From Pseudomonadota bacterium (GTDB lineage Bacteria > Pseudomonadota > Gammaproteobacteria > Burkholderiales > Burkholderiaceae_C): 64,000 bases of DNA. The position numbers were made by a program, and so were the translations under genes. Positions 1 through 10,316 of this stretch are shown in pieces. The stretch is taken from positions 1 to 64,000 of the forward strand of contig JAEZLX010000008.1 in assembly GCA_023415035.1 (NCBI GenBank). Reading direction: 5' to 3'. Below the pieces are notes generated by a model that saw only the letters and a program-made list of their open reading frames with translations, was not told where the DNA came from and searched no databases. Each line of letters begins with the position of its first letter. The stretch's first letter is position 1.

Positions 1-168
1 GATCGCGCCCAGCAGGTCGGGATGGTCGGCGCTGCGCTGTACCTGGATGGCGGTGATGTCCTCGCCCGGCAAGGACTGCCAGCCGAATCGGGTGTTCGTA
101 CCGCCGATGTCGGCCAGCAACCGGGGATAGGGGGCCGTGGAAACTGTGGCTGTGGCAAAGGCCGGCAA
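1..168 (-). CDS. glk: Glucokinase, N-terminal part (runs off the window)
   Basis: This is the first 56 codons of a gene that continues beyond base 1. The frame reads through the ATP-binding signature LLADIGGTNTRFGW, typical of the N-terminus of bacterial glucokinases, which phosphorylate glucose in the cytoplasm. The start is taken as TTG at 168 because GGAGG lies about seven bases upstream; no ATG is available between there and the motif. It follows the small DUF2905 gene by 16 bases on the same strand. Only the N-terminus is visible, so another ROK/glucokinase-family sugar kinase is possible. Confidence 0.8.
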   Translation of the reverse strand, partial: MPAFATATVSTAPYPRLLADIGGTNTRFGWQSLPGEDITAIQVQRSADHPDLLGAI

Positions 169-184
169 CTCGGATCCTCCCAGT

Positions 185-379
185 TCAGACGAGATACCCG
201 ATCAGGCTCGCCAGCAGGCTCAGCACGATGGTCGTCATCAGCGGGATGTACCACTCGCGGCCGAACAGACGGAAGCGCAGATCGCCCGGCAGGCGCCCGA
301 AGCCCAGCCGTTGCAGCAGCGGCGTGAACCAGCTGATCAGCACCAGCGCCAGGAAAATGACGATCATCCAGCGGATCAT
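185..379 (-). CDS. Small DUF2905-type inner-membrane protein
   Basis: The 64-residue product has a hydrophobic helix at about residues 3-20 and another at about 47-63. Between them is the stretch RLGFGRLPGDLRFRLFGRE, which matches the DUF2905 pattern I recall (LPGD followed by basic residues and a second helix). Two membrane spans with a short connecting loop are predicted. The family has no established function. It lies nine bases after the MidA-like methyltransferase gene and just before glucokinase, so the three are probably co-transcribed. Confidence 0.75.
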   Translation of the reverse strand: MIRWMIVIFLALVLISWFTPLLQRLGFGRLPGDLRFRLFGREWYIPLMTTIVLSLLASLIGYLV

Positions 380-388
380 GGCCTGCGC

Positions 389-1567
389 CTACAGACGGTG
401 CGAGCGGTCGCCCGCGGAAAAACCGACTGGCGACCACCCGGCCACGGACGCCGCGGGTGCCAGACCGATCACCTTGAACAGCTCGCCCATCTCATGCTCG
501 TTGACCAGCTTCGTCATCATCGCCGCCTCGCGCGGGCCGGAGCCCTCCGCCGCCTCAAGCAATCCGGCGTTGATCAGAAAGCGTCCCTGGCTGGTGTAGC
601 CCAGCACTTCCAGGCCGGCGTCCTGAGCCGCCAGCGCGATGCCCGTGAAGTTGACGTGGGCGGTGATGTCCTTCAGGCCCAGGTCCACCAGCGGGTCGTC
701 GTCGCTGCGGTGCGCGCGGTGGCACATCAGCGTGCCCATGTAGCGCTGCGGGTGGTAGTACTCGGCCTCGGGAAAGCCATAGTCGATGAAAAAACCGGCC
801 CCGCGCGTCCAGCACTCGGCCAGCGTTCGGATGAAGGCCTCGGCCTGCGGGTGAATCTCGGTCAGGTAGTCGTGCCCGCCCTCGATCTCGACCGGCGGCC
901 GCAGCGCCGTGGGCCGGTCTGACCAGACCAGGGGCGCGTCCGCCCCGGCGCCATCGCCGGCCAGGCCCACACCTCGCTGGTGCCACACGCTGCCGGCACG
1001 CACCAGCAGCTGCACGGGCATCGCATCCAGCACCTCGTTGCCCAGGACGATGCCTTCCATCCGCTCGGGCAGGCGATCCGCCCAGTGGACGCGCCCGGCA
1101 TGGGAGGCCAGCATGGCCTGCTGGCGCGCGCGCAGGCTGCCCGAGACGTCCACGATGGTGTAGCGGGCAGGCGGCACGCCCAGCACGCCCAGCTCGTCCA
1201 GCACCTGGCAGGCCAATGCCCCCGTGCCCGCGCCAAACTCCCAGACCTCGGACACGCCGGTGGCCTGCATGGCTTGTGCCACCTGGCGCGCCAGTGTGCG
1301 GCCGAACAGGGGCGAGAGCTCCGGTGCGGTGACGAAGTCGCTGCCCTGGCCATCGGCCCCGGCAGGCATCTGGCCGAACTTGGGCGTCGCGTTCGCGTAG
1401 TAGCCCAGGCCCGGCTCGTACAGCGCCATGGCCATGAAGCGGTCGAACGGCAGCCAGCCGCCGGCCTCGCGAATGGCCTTGCGCACCCGTGTCAACAGGG
1501 TGCCCGGTACACTAGCTGGTTCGCTTGAAGCGTCATCGAGGGGCCTGGCCCCGGCTGCTGGCGTCAT
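389..1567 (-). CDS. MidA/NDUFAF7-type class I SAM-dependent methyltransferase (DUF185)
   Basis: The protein of about 392 residues begins with MTPAAGARPLDD and contains a SAM-binding motif, VWEFGAGTGALACQVL, followed by GIVLGNEVLDAMPVQ, characteristic of the MidA/NDUFAF7 (DUF185) family. The mitochondrial relative methylates an arginine of complex I; the bacterial substrate is not known to me. The ORF extends upstream to 1699, but the frame there overlaps the divergent SDR gene. ATG at 1567 is preferred, with GAGGG upstream; ATG at 1585 is an alternative. The starts of this gene and the divergent SDR are only 16 bases apart. Confidence 0.85.
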   Translation of the reverse strand: MTPAAGARPLDDASSEPASVPGTLLTRVRKAIREAGGWLPFDRFMAMALYEPGLGYYANATPKFGQMPAGADGQGSDFVTAPELSPLFGRTLARQVAQAMQATGVSEVWEFGAGTGALACQVLDELGVLGVPPARYTIVDVSGSLRARQQAMLASHAGRVHWADRLPERMEGIVLGNEVLDAMPVQLLVRAGSVWHQRGVGLAGDGAGADAPLVWSDRPTALRPPVEIEGGHDYLTEIHPQAEAFIRTLAECWTRGAGFFIDYGFPEAEYYHPQRYMGTLMCHRAHRSDDDPLVDLGLKDITAHVNFTGIALAAQDAGLEVLGYTSQGRFLINAGLLEAAEGSGPREAAMMTKLVNEHEMGELFKVIGLAPAASVAGWSPVGFSAGDRSHRL

Positions 1568-1583
1568 CCTGATATTGTCCCTC

Positions 1584-2375
1584 ATGCCCGTGAACACCTC
1601 CACCGGACACCACCGAACCGCGCTCGTCACTGGCGCCGGCAGGCGCCTGGGCCGGGAGATCGCCCTGGCGCTGGCCGGGCGCGGCTGGAATCTTGCCATC
1701 CATTACCGGCAGTCGGCCGAGGAGGCCCGCCAGACCGTGCTCGATTGCGAGCAGGCCAGCGGCCGCGCGGGCAGCGCCCACGCCTTTGCGGCCGACCTCG
1801 CCGACGAAGGCGCCACGCGCGCGCTGCTGCCGGCGGTGGCCGCGCATTTCGGCCGCGTGGACGCGGTGGTCAACAACGCCTCGCTGTTCGAGTACGACGA
1901 TGCCGCGAGCTTCGGCTACGCGCAGATGGACGCCCACCTGCGCAGCAACACCGGCGCGCCCATCGTGCTGGCGCAGGCGCTGGCCGCGCATCTGGAAGCC
2001 GCCGACGACGGCCGCGACGGCGCCGTGGTCAACCTGCTCGACCAGAAGTTGTGGAACCTCAACCCCGACTTCCTGAGCTACACGCTGTCCAAGGCGGCGC
2101 TGGAAGCAGCCAACGGCATGCTGGCGCTGGCGCTGGCGCCGCGCGTGCGCGTGGTGGGGGTGGCGCCCGGCCTCACACTGACCAGCCACCTGCTCAGCGA
2201 CGAGCGCTTCGAGCAGCTGCACCGCCAGTCGCCCCTGGGGCGCTCGTCCACCCCGGAGGACGTGGCGGCCACCGTGGCCTTCGCGCTGGAAAACCGCTCC
2301 ATCACCGGCACCACGCTACTGGTGGACGGCGGCCAGCACCTGCAGCGCTTCGAGCGCGATTTTTCCCTGATGTGA
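1584..2375 (+). CDS. Short-chain dehydrogenase, pteridine reductase/FolM-like
   Basis: A 263-residue SDR with the nucleotide-binding motif TGAGRRLG near the N-terminus. The arginine pattern TGxxxRxG is typical of pteridine and dihydromonapterin reductases (PTR1, FolM) rather than the general TGxxxGxG SDR motif. The catalytic YTLSK is in the usual place and the C-terminus holds GTTLLVDGGQHL. It probably reduces dihydropterins with NADPH. The next gene, folB, acts in the same pterin/folate branch and starts 18 bases downstream, which supports the call. The ATG at 1584 is chosen because the longer frame overlaps the divergent methyltransferase. Confidence 0.82.
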   Translation: MPVNTSTGHHRTALVTGAGRRLGREIALALAGRGWNLAIHYRQSAEEARQTVLDCEQASGRAGSAHAFAADLADEGATRALLPAVAAHFGRVDAVVNNASLFEYDDAASFGYAQMDAHLRSNTGAPIVLAQALAAHLEAADDGRDGAVVNLLDQKLWNLNPDFLSYTLSKAALEAANGMLALALAPRVRVVGVAPGLTLTSHLLSDERFEQLHRQSPLGRSSTPEDVAATVAFALENRSITGTTLLVDGGQHLQRFERDFSLM

Positions 2376-2393
2376 GTGAACGAGGCCCGAGCC

Positions 2394-2777
2394 ATGACCG
2401 TTCCTGCGCCGACCTATGCCGGCAACCAGATCCTGACCCTGACCGGCCTGCGCTTTGACGCCAACCTGGGCATCCTCGACCACGAAAAGACGGCGCCGCA
2501 GCCGATTCAGGTGGATGCCGAGCTCAACCAGGGCACACAGCCGCTGCTGCCCAAGGACGACGACATCGGCCACGTGCTCGACTACCGCAAGGTGCGCCAG
2601 ATCATCATTGACGAGTGCACCGCCGAGCACGTCAACCTGCTGGAGAGCCTGATCGGCAAGCTGTCCCGGCGCCTGATGCAGCTGCCCGGCGTGATCGGCG
2701 TACGCGTGCGCATCGCCAAGCTGGAAATCTTCGACGACTGTGAAGTGGCCATCCGCATGGAATGCGGGCAGTGGTGA
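2394..2777 (+). CDS. folB: Dihydroneopterin aldolase
   Basis: The 127-residue product matches FolB, which cleaves 7,8-dihydroneopterin to 6-hydroxymethyl-dihydropterin and glycolaldehyde in folate synthesis. Family landmarks visible are LTGLRFDANLGILDHE near the N-terminus, VLDYRKV, HVNLLESLIGKLSRRL, and the C-terminal KLEIFDDCEVAIRME, whose lysine is the expected catalytic residue. ATG at 2394 is preferred over an in-frame GTG at 2376 because GAGG lies eight bases upstream. It follows the pterin reductase-like SDR and precedes ttcA by nine bases, so the three probably form one transcript. Confidence 0.93.
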   Translation: MTVPAPTYAGNQILTLTGLRFDANLGILDHEKTAPQPIQVDAELNQGTQPLLPKDDDIGHVLDYRKVRQIIIDECTAEHVNLLESLIGKLSRRLMQLPGVIGVRVRIAKLEIFDDCEVAIRMECGQW

Positions 2778-2786
2778 CCTCAAGAC

Positions 2787-3716
2787 ATGACCATGACCCC
2801 CGAGAAACTCGCCTTCGAAAACCGCAAGCTCGAGAAGAGCCTGTGCCGCGAGGTCGGCCGCGCCATCGTGGACTACAACATGATCGAGGAAGGCGACCGC
2901 GTGATGGTGTGCCTCTCCGGCGGCAAGGACAGCTACGGGCTGCTCGACATCCTGATGAAGCTGCAGGCACGCGCGCCGGTGAACTTCGAGCTTATCGCGG
3001 TCAACCTCGACCAGAAGCAGCCGGGCTTTCCCGCCCATGTGCTGCCCGAGTACCTCTCGAAACTGGGCATCCGCTTCCACATCGAGACGCAGGACACCTA
3101 CTCCATCGTCAAGGACAAGATCCCCGAGGGCAAGACCATGTGCAGCCTGTGCAGCAGGCTGCGCCGCGGCATCCTGTACCGCGTCGCGCGCGAGCTGGGG
3201 GCAACCAAGATCGCGCTGGGCCACCACCGCGACGACATGCTGCAGACGCTGTTCCTGAACATGTTCTTCGGCGGCAAGCTCAAGGGCATGCCTGCCAAGC
3301 TGGTCAGCGACAACGGCGACTTCATGGTGATCCGTCCGCTGGCCTACGTGCCCGAGAAGGACCTGATCCGCTGGGCCGAGTACCGCCAGTTCCCCATCAT
3401 CCCGTGCACGCTCTGCGGCAGCCAGGAAAACCTGCAGCGCAAGCAGGTGGGCAATCTGCTGCGCGAATGGGACAAGCAGTACCCCGGTCGGCTGGAGAAC
3501 ATGCTGCACGCGCTGCAGAATGTGGTGCCCAGCCACCTGATGGACCGCGCGCTCTACCCTTTCGAGACCATCCGCGCCACCGGCGAGGCCAGCGAGAACG
3601 GCGACAAGACCTTCGACGAGGAGCCGATCCAGGCGCCACCACGGATCCGCGACGATGACATCGACGAGGGGAACGAAGCCACACCGCCCCGGGTCATACC
3701 GATCACCGCGACCTGA
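2787..3716 (+). CDS. ttcA: tRNA 2-thiocytidine(32) synthetase TtcA
   Basis: The 309-residue protein has the PP-loop ATP pyrophosphatase motif SGGKDS at residues 44-49, the CxxC pair C119/C122 and the later [14 protein letters not shown] segment. These are the TtcA features that bind an iron-sulfur cluster and thiolate cytidine 32 of certain tRNAs. The length is normal for the family. An acidic tail after about residue 265 ([14 protein letters not shown]) is less conserved. ATG at 2793 is a possible alternative start, two codons in. Confidence 0.95.
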   Translation: MTMTPEKLAFENRKLEKSLCREVGRAIVDYNMIEEGDRVMVCLSGGKDSYGLLDILMKLQARAPVNFELIAVNLDQKQPGFPAHVLPEYLSKLGIRFHIETQDTYSIVKDKIPEGKTMCSLCSRLRRGILYRVARELGATKIALGHHRDDMLQTLFLNMFFGGKLKGMPAKLVSDNGDFMVIRPLAYVPEKDLIRWAEYRQFPIIPCTLCGSQENLQRKQVGNLLREWDKQYPGRLENMLHALQNVVPSHLMDRALYPFETIRATGEASENGDKTFDEEPIQAPPRIRDDDIDEGNEATPPRVIPITAT

Positions 3717-3735
3717 GAAAGCGGAGGCCTGCCCT

Positions 3736-4395
3736 ATGCCGTCCACCACCATCGCCGCACGCCGCACGCCTCTCCTGGCCGCCCTGCTGGCCGTGCTCCT
3801 GCTGCTGGGTGGCTGCGCAGGCGTCATCCGTGTGGATTCGCAGGTCGAGAGCTTTGCCAGCTGGGACCCGAGCGCCGGTCTGCCCCAGGCACCGCAACGC
3901 TATCAGTTCGAGCGGCTGCCCTCGCAGCATGAGCGCCCCAACACGCGCGGACAGGACGACCTGGAGCAATGGACCCGCGAAGAGCTCGCCGCGCATGGCT
4001 GGCAGCTGGCGCCGGCGGACGAAGCCGTCCCTGCCTGGCACGTTGCGGTGCACGCGCAGTCGCTGCGCGCGCCCTACGCGCCGTGGGAAGTGCCGCCCGG
4101 CGGTTTCTGGCCCAGTGTCGGTCTCTACGGCGGATCGGGCCGAGCCGGATTCGGGATGAGCTTCGGCTGGCCCATCCATCCGATGTGGGGTGTCACTCCC
4201 TACTTCTACCGTCAGGTCTCGATCGTGATCCGCGACGCGGCCACGGGCAAGGTCGCCTACGAAACCAGTGCCACCCATGACGGCCGCTGGAACGGGACCC
4301 CCGATCTCTGGCGCGCCATGATCCGCGCCGCACTGACCGGATTCCCGGCACCGCCCAAGGGCGTGCACCAGGTCAACATCGACCTGCCCCGCTAA
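3736..4395 (+). CDS. DUF4136-type lipoprotein
   Basis: The 219-residue protein has a hydrophobic signal sequence ending in a lipobox, LLLLGGC at about residues 24-30, so it should be an acylated envelope lipoprotein. The body shows the DUF4136 layout: VDSQVESFASW after the lipidation site, then a cell-envelope domain with YRQVSIVIRDAATGKVAYETSATHDG. The function is unknown. ATG at 3736 is chosen because GGAGG lies eight bases upstream; the longer frame would begin inside ttcA. A glycine/tryptophan-rich patch (FWPSVGLYGGSGRAGFGMSF) separates the two halves of the domain. Confidence 0.8.
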   Translation: MPSTTIAARRTPLLAALLAVLLLLGGCAGVIRVDSQVESFASWDPSAGLPQAPQRYQFERLPSQHERPNTRGQDDLEQWTREELAAHGWQLAPADEAVPAWHVAVHAQSLRAPYAPWEVPPGGFWPSVGLYGGSGRAGFGMSFGWPIHPMWGVTPYFYRQVSIVIRDAATGKVAYETSATHDGRWNGTPDLWRAMIRAALTGFPAPPKGVHQVNIDLPR

Positions 4396-4421
4396 GTCTG
4401 TCTTCCCCATTCTGATCCACC

Positions 4422-5060
4422 GTGCAAGTCACCCGCATCCTGGCCGTGCGCCATGGAGAAACCGACTGGAACCGCGAAACCCGCATCCAGGGCCACACCG
4501 ACATCGGGCTCAACGCCAACGGCCTTGCACAAGCCCGTCGCCTGGGCAAGGCACTACGTGACGAGCCGCTGGCCGCCATCTACTCCAGCGACCTTGACCG
4601 GGCCCGCGCCACGGCCGAGGCTGTGGCGGTGCACCACGGGATCCCCGTGGGGACCGATGCCGGACTGCGCGAGCGCGGCTTCGGGCGCCTCGAAGGCCTG
4701 ACCTGGGCGGAGATCGAGTCCCTCCACCCCGACGATGCCCTGGCCTGGCGCAAGCGTCACCCGGAGTTTGCACCGCCGGGCGGTGAATCGCTGCTGCGCT
4801 TTCGGGAGCGAATCGTGTCCACCGTGCACACCCTGGCGGCACGCCACCTGGGCCAGCAGGTGCTGATCGTGGTACACGGTGGCGTGCTTGACGTGCTCTA
4901 CCGCGACGCCACCCGCCAGGACCTCCAGGCCCCGCGCGCCTGGGAACTGCCCAACACCGCCGTCAACCGGCTGATCTGGAGCCCGGAAGGGCTTGGCCTG
5001 GTGGGCTGGGCTGACACCAGCCACCTGCAGGACGCCTCACTCGACGAAGCCGCCGCCTGA
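4422..5060 (+). CDS. Histidine phosphatase (phosphoglycerate mutase-like) family protein
   Basis: The 212-residue protein opens with TRILAVRHGETDWN, the RHG phosphohistidine motif. It has RERGFGRLEGL in the middle and VVHGGVLDVLYR with the second catalytic histidine near residue 150. Such proteins act as phosphatases or mutases on small phosphorylated substrates; GpmB- and CobC-like enzymes share this pattern and the substrate cannot be told from sequence. The start is GTG at 4422, without a strong ribosome-binding site. It is the last rightward gene before the convergent aqpZ. Confidence 0.85.
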   Translation: MQVTRILAVRHGETDWNRETRIQGHTDIGLNANGLAQARRLGKALRDEPLAAIYSSDLDRARATAEAVAVHHGIPVGTDAGLRERGFGRLEGLTWAEIESLHPDDALAWRKRHPEFAPPGGESLLRFRERIVSTVHTLAARHLGQQVLIVVHGGVLDVLYRDATRQDLQAPRAWELPNTAVNRLIWSPEGLGLVGWADTSHLQDASLDEAAA

Positions 5061-5072
5061 CACGGTCCCTGC

Positions 5073-5094
5073 GGCCTGCCCGGCCGGGCAAGCC
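5073..5094. terminator. Hairpin between convergent histidine phosphatase gene and aqpZ
   Basis: A GC-rich palindrome, TGCCCGGCCGGGCA at 5077-5090, is extended by GGC and GCC with one mismatch. It sits in the 40-base gap between two genes that converge. There is no T-tract on either side, so termination is inferred from position and stem strength only. Confidence 0.45.
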
Positions 5095-5100
5095 GGCGTC

Positions 5101-5784
5101 TCAATCGCGGGCAGCCACGACCCGGTACACCACGGCACCAACGATGCCTCCCACAATGGGCGCGACCCAGAACAGCCATAGCTGGCCCAAAGCCGCGGTA
5201 TCGGCAAACAGTGCCACGCCAGTGCTGCGGGCCGGGTTGACCGACGTGTTGGACACCGGGATGCTCACCAGGTGGATCAGCGTCAGGCACAGGCCAATGG
5301 CCAGCGGCGCGAAGCCGGCGGGCACGCGTTCGTCGGTCGCCCCCATGATGACGAACAGGAAGATGGCCGTCATGACGACCTCGCACACCAGCACCGCAGC
5401 CAGCGAATACCCCCCGGGTGACAGCTCGCCGAAGCCGTTGCTGGCAAAGCCCCCCGCCACGAAACCGGGTTTCCCGCTGGCTATCAAGTACAGCACCGCC
5501 GCGGCAGCCACCGCCCCCAGCACCTGCGCGATCACGTAAGGCAGCAGGTCGCCGGCCCTGAAGCGTCCGCCGGCCCACAGGCCGAACGAGACCGCAGGAT
5601 TCAGATGGCATCCGGACACATGCCCGACCGCATAGGCCATGGTCACCACCGTCAGGCCAAATGCCAGCGATACACCCGCCAGGCCAATGCCGACCTCGGG
5701 AAAAGCGGCGGCCAGCACCGCGCTGCCACAACCGCCCAGCACCAGCCAGAACGTTCCAATGAATTCGGCCAACAGCTTTTTCAT
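5101..5784 (-). CDS. aqpZ: Aquaporin Z
   Basis: The 227-residue membrane protein carries both aquaporin half-helix motifs, HLNPAVS and SVNPARS, and the [19 protein letters not shown] region with the histidine and arginine of the selectivity filter. It should form a tetrameric water channel in the inner membrane. ATG at 5784 (MKKLLAEF) is the start because GGGAG lies eight bases upstream; the frame continues to 5889 but the extra residues look unlike any aquaporin N-terminus. The 166 bases upstream to the end of the ABC ATPase gene should hold its own promoter. Confidence 0.95.
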   Translation of the reverse strand: MKKLLAEFIGTFWLVLGGCGSAVLAAAFPEVGIGLAGVSLAFGLTVVTMAYAVGHVSGCHLNPAVSFGLWAGGRFRAGDLLPYVIAQVLGAVAAAAVLYLIASGKPGFVAGGFASNGFGELSPGGYSLAAVLVCEVVMTAIFLFVIMGATDERVPAGFAPLAIGLCLTLIHLVSIPVSNTSVNPARSTGVALFADTAALGQLWLFWVAPIVGGIVGAVVYRVVAARD

Positions 5785-5950
5785 TCGAGCAACTCCCATG
5801 AACGAGCCACGGCCACCATGGCCTGGCCAATCACCGGGGCTGTCGGGCTCCCGGCCGTGCAGCGGATTATTTCCGCGCACCTGGGGCATCTGAAGCCCGA
5901 AGGATTAAGTCAAACAGATTAAACCAGACTTGCGCCGACTATTTCACGCA

Positions 5951-6709
<759 letters not shown>

Positions 6710-6723
6710 GAGACTTCCCTCCA

Positions 6724-7953
6724 TCAGACCCGAATGGCCTGTGCAGGGTCCATGGATGCCGCACGGCGCGCTGGGGCGATGGCCGCGAGCACCCCGCAGA
6801 CCGTCGCGAGCACAGCCGTCTGCAGCGCCAGCCCCGACGGCAAATCGAGCTGGAACAGGGGCAGCCCGTCGGAGCCTCGCACGAAGGCGGAGAACAGCCA
6901 GATCAGCAGGAATGCCAGCATCAATCCGAACAGCGACCCCACCGAGCCCAGTATCGCTCCTTGCAACAGGAACACGCGGGAAATTTGCGACCGCGTCGCG
7001 CCCATGGCACGCAGGATGCCAATCTCGCGCCCCTTCTGCACCACCGACACCACTAGCACACTGGCAATGCCCAGTACAACCACCACCAGCACCACCCCGC
7101 GGATCACACCCGTGCTGACCGACTGCGCGTTCAGCGCCGACAGCAGCTGTGCATTGGTCTCCTGCCAGCTTTCGACCTTGTACGGATAGCGCCGGCGCAG
7201 CTCCTCGGCCACCGCCTGCGCCGCCCAGACGTCACGCAGGCTCAGGTCGATGCTGGACACACCGCCAGGAAGCTCCAGCAGACTTTGCGCGTCACGCAGC
7301 GGCATGATGACCACGCGCCGGTTGAGTTCGAGCGCGCCCATGTCCACCAAGGCCGACACGCGCACCGTCTCGCTCACGGCTGCCGCCTGCACCGTGAGCC
7401 GGTCGCCCACGCGCAGGCCCAGGTCTTGCGCCAGCTGGCTCCCGACGATCGCTTCGCCCGGTCCCAGCCGTCCCTGGCCACTGACCAGCTTGCTGCGCAA
7501 CCCCACGATGCGTTCGTAACGCTCCAGCTCGACCCCCATCACCGACACCGACTGCGAGGCCTCGCCGCGCAGCGCCAGCCCGCCTCCCGAGACCATGGGC
7601 GACACACCTGCCATGCCCGGCATCTTCTCCAGCAGCGGCATCAGCAACTGCCAGTTGGGCACGGAACGCAGGCGCTGGGCCCGCGGCTGCACATCCGACA
7701 GGCGATTTTCGTCCTGCGCGCGCTCGGCCGCGGGCGTCACCACGTCGTCGAGCGGCTGCAGCACGACGTGCGCCTGTGAGCCCAGCGTCTTGGTCACGGT
7801 GCTGGCCTGCAGCGCGCTGATCAGCACCGAGATGTAGGTGATCACCGCCACCCCCGCCGCCACGCCGACCATGATCAGCACGGTCTGCATGCGGCCCTCG
7901 CGCAGGAACCGCAGGGCCACCGGCGCTTCGAACCCGAGCCATGCCTTGTTCAT
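6724..7953 (-). CDS. ABC exporter permease, FtsX/MacB-like
   Basis: The 409-residue protein has one N-terminal membrane helix (about residues 24-48), a long periplasmic domain, and three C-terminal helices from about residue 270 with the FtsX-type motif VVQKGREIGILRAMGATRSQI. This is the MacB/LolCE/DevC permease architecture. It lies six bases after the adaptor gene and its stop overlaps a possible start of the ATPase gene, so all three are translated together. The substrate could be a lipid, lipoprotein, peptide or drug; nothing in the sequence decides it. Confidence 0.87.
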   Translation of the reverse strand: MNKAWLGFEAPVALRFLREGRMQTVLIMVGVAAGVAVITYISVLISALQASTVTKTLGSQAHVVLQPLDDVVTPAAERAQDENRLSDVQPRAQRLRSVPNWQLLMPLLEKMPGMAGVSPMVSGGGLALRGEASQSVSVMGVELERYERIVGLRSKLVSGQGRLGPGEAIVGSQLAQDLGLRVGDRLTVQAAAVSETVRVSALVDMGALELNRRVVIMPLRDAQSLLELPGGVSSIDLSLRDVWAAQAVAEELRRRYPYKVESWQETNAQLLSALNAQSVSTGVIRGVVLVVVVLGIASVLVVSVVQKGREIGILRAMGATRSQISRVFLLQGAILGSVGSLFGLMLAFLLIWLFSAFVRGSDGLPLFQLDLPSGLALQTAVLATVCGVLAAIAPARRAASMDPAQAIRV

Positions 7954-7959
7954 GCGCGC

Positions 7960-9255
7960 TCAGCGCCCCATCGCGTTGACCAGGGCCGGCCCGGCGCCCG
8001 AGGTGCCCGTGGCCGCCTGGGCCTTGCCCGCACGCACCCGCTGACCATCCTCGAAACCGTCACCCAGCAGCACCAGGTCGCCATCCACCAGGCCTTCGGT
8101 CACCTCGACCGCGTCCAGCGTGCGCAGCCCCAGGCGCACCGTGCGTTGCCGTGCCCGCCCGTCGTAGAGCACCCACACGGAAGCCGCCTCGCCACCACTG
8201 CCGGCCACCGTGTCCGCAGCCTCACGCAAGGCAGCCAGCGGCAGCACCAGCGCGCGCTCGCGTCGCCCGGTTTCGATCTCGATCGACAGGCTCATGTCCT
8301 CGCGCAGGAAGGCAGGACCAGCGCCGTCCAGCGCAAAGCGCACTTCGACCGCCCCCCTCTGCGCATCCACGGCCGGCGCGATGGATAGCACGGTGGCCCG
8401 AAAACGCTGCGAAGGGAAGGCATCGGCCACAACCGCCGTCGTTTGACCCGGCTGCACCTGTTCCAGGAAGCGCTCGTCCATCTGTGCCTTGATCTGCGTC
8501 GGGCCGGACAGCGCCAGGATCATGAGCGCCTTGCCGGGCTGCACGATCTGACCGGGCTCGACATCGCGGATCAGCACGCGCCCGTCAGCTGGCGCATGGA
8601 CAGTAGCCTGCGCCAGCCTGGCACGTGCGGCCTCGGCCGCAGCCTGCGCCACAGCCTGTTGCGCACGAGCCTGCGCCAGATCGGCACCTGATTCCTCCAC
8701 CGCCCGGGTTTGCGCCAGCGCACCATCGCGCTGGGCACGCGCCACATCCAGTGTGCGCCGCACCTCGTCCATGCGAGAAGCACTCAGGAAGCCCTGCTGC
8801 ACCAGCTGCTCGGTCCGTTTCAGCTCCGCTTCGGCCGCGCGAAGGCTTGCCTCCGCCTGGGCCACGGCGGCTGCGGCCGCCGCACGGCCCGTACTGCGCA
8901 GACCCTGCAACAGCGCACGCGCCTGCTGCTCACCCGCCTCGGCCTGCACGAGCGCGGCACGCAACTCGGCCGACTCCAGTTGCAGGAGCACATCGCCCTG
9001 GCGCACGGTGTCGCCCTCGTCCGCTCGCACCTCGGCCACGCGGCCGGTGATGGTGCTGCCCACTTCGACGCGGGATAGCGTGGCCACACGCGCAGACAGC
9101 TGCACGGTGCGCACCAGCGGCTCTGCCCGCACGGTGACGGCCTCCACCTCCGCGGGTCGTATGACCCACCACATGGCGCCCAGCACCACCAGCGCAGCCC
9201 CACCGGCCACGATCAGCCAGCGCTTCACCGGTGAAGGCTCCGCCGCCCCGCTCAC
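7960..9255 (-). CDS. Periplasmic adaptor (membrane fusion protein) of the ABC exporter
   Basis: The 431-residue protein has an N-terminal anchor (about residues 13-30, [20 protein letters not shown]), a lipoyl-like half-motif ([18 protein letters not shown]), a long alanine-rich helical hairpin at about residues 90-205, the second lipoyl half ([20 protein letters not shown]) and beta-barrel domains. This is the MacA/DevB/HlyD layout linking an inner-membrane transporter to an outer-membrane channel. The start is GTG at 9255, overlapping the ruvB stop as GTGA, so translation is coupled to ruvB. No outer-membrane factor gene is adjacent. Confidence 0.88.
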   Translation of the reverse strand: MSGAAEPSPVKRWLIVAGGAALVVLGAMWWVIRPAEVEAVTVRAEPLVRTVQLSARVATLSRVEVGSTITGRVAEVRADEGDTVRQGDVLLQLESAELRAALVQAEAGEQQARALLQGLRSTGRAAAAAAVAQAEASLRAAEAELKRTEQLVQQGFLSASRMDEVRRTLDVARAQRDGALAQTRAVEESGADLAQARAQQAVAQAAAEAARARLAQATVHAPADGRVLIRDVEPGQIVQPGKALMILALSGPTQIKAQMDERFLEQVQPGQTTAVVADAFPSQRFRATVLSIAPAVDAQRGAVEVRFALDGAGPAFLREDMSLSIEIETGRRERALVLPLAALREAADTVAGSGGEAASVWVLYDGRARQRTVRLGLRTLDAVEVTEGLVDGDLVLLGDGFEDGQRVRAGKAQAATGTSGAGPALVNAMGR

Positions 9256-10310
9256 TGCCCCGCCTCGAAAAGGTCGCCACCGGAGCGCGGCGGCGCAATG
9301 CCCAGGTGCCGGTAGGCTGCCAGGGTCGCCGTGCGCCCGCGCGGCGTGCGTTGCAGGTAGCCTTGCTGGATCAGGTAGGGTTCGATCACGTCCTCGATCG
9401 TGCCCGGCTCCTCCCCGATGCTCGCGGCAATGTTGTCCAGCCCGACCGGCCCGCCATCGAAGCGGTGGATCACCGCGTCCAGCAGCTTGCGGTCCATCAG
9501 GTCGAAACCTTCCGGATCGACATCAAGCATGGACAACGCGCTGCCCGCGATGGCCGCCGTGATGCGGCCGTCGCCCTTGACGTCGGCATAGTCACGCACC
9601 CGCCGCAGCAGCCGGTTGGCGATACGGGGGGTGCCGCGCGAGCGGCGCGCGATCTCGAAAGCGCCGTCTTCATCGATCGGCGCGCCAAGCAGACCGGCGC
9701 TGCGCGTGACGATGCGCTGCAGCTCGAAAGGCGTGTAGAACTCCAGACGCGCCACGATGCCGAAGCGGTCGCGCAGCGGGTTGGTAAGCATGCCGGCGCG
9801 CGTCGTCGCGCCCACCAGGGTGAAAGGTTGCAGGTCCAGCTTGATGCTGCGCGCCGCCGGCCCCTCGCCGATCATGATGTCGATCTGGTAGTCCTCCAGT
9901 GCCGGATAGAGGATTTCCTCCACCACGGGCGAGAGACGGTGGATCTCGTCGATGAACAGGACATCGTTGGGTTCGAGGTTGGTCAGCAGCGCCGCCAGAT
10001 CCTTGGGCTTTTCGAGCACCGGGCCGCTGGTCTGGCGCAGGTTCACGCCCAGCTCCTGCGCGATGATGTGGGAGAGCGTCGTCTTGCCCAGGCCCGGCGG
10101 GCCGAACAGCAGGACATGGTCGAGCGCCTCGCCGCGCTTTTTTGCCGCGCCGATGAAGATCTCCAGCTGTTCGCGCACCTTCTGCTGGCCCACATACTCG
10201 TCCAGCAGCTTCGGCCGCAGCGCGCGCTCGATGGCCTCTTCACGTGGCGATGCCGCCGCCGCGGATACCACGCGCGGCGCGGGTGCGAAATCGTCGGTCT
10301 GGATGGTCAT
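9252..10310 (-). CDS. ruvB: Holliday junction branch migration ATPase RuvB
   Basis: The 352-residue protein has Walker [12 protein letters not shown], Walker [10 protein letters not shown], sensor TTRAGML and the C-terminal winged-helix end [14 protein letters not shown]. RuvB is the hexameric motor that drives Holliday junction branch migration with RuvA. The gene is six bases after ruvA. Unusually, the downstream ABC exporter genes are coupled to it by stop-start overlap, so repair and export genes share one transcript. Confidence 0.97.
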   Translation of the reverse strand: MTIQTDDFAPAPRVVSAAAASPREEAIERALRPKLLDEYVGQQKVREQLEIFIGAAKKRGEALDHVLLFGPPGLGKTTLSHIIAQELGVNLRQTSGPVLEKPKDLAALLTNLEPNDVLFIDEIHRLSPVVEEILYPALEDYQIDIMIGEGPAARSIKLDLQPFTLVGATTRAGMLTNPLRDRFGIVARLEFYTPFELQRIVTRSAGLLGAPIDEDGAFEIARRSRGTPRIANRLLRRVRDYADVKGDGRITAAIAGSALSMLDVDPEGFDLMDRKLLDAVIHRFDGGPVGLDNIAASIGEEPGTIEDVIEPYLIQQGYLQRTPRGRTATLAAYRHLGIAPPRSGGDLFEAGQ

Positions 10311-10316
10311 AAAGGC

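Noticed and set aside
2316..3827. 503-residue open frame on the minus strand opposite folB and ttcA
   Set aside because: It is the antisense shadow of well-identified genes; composition is histidine/valine/leucine-rich with no domain.
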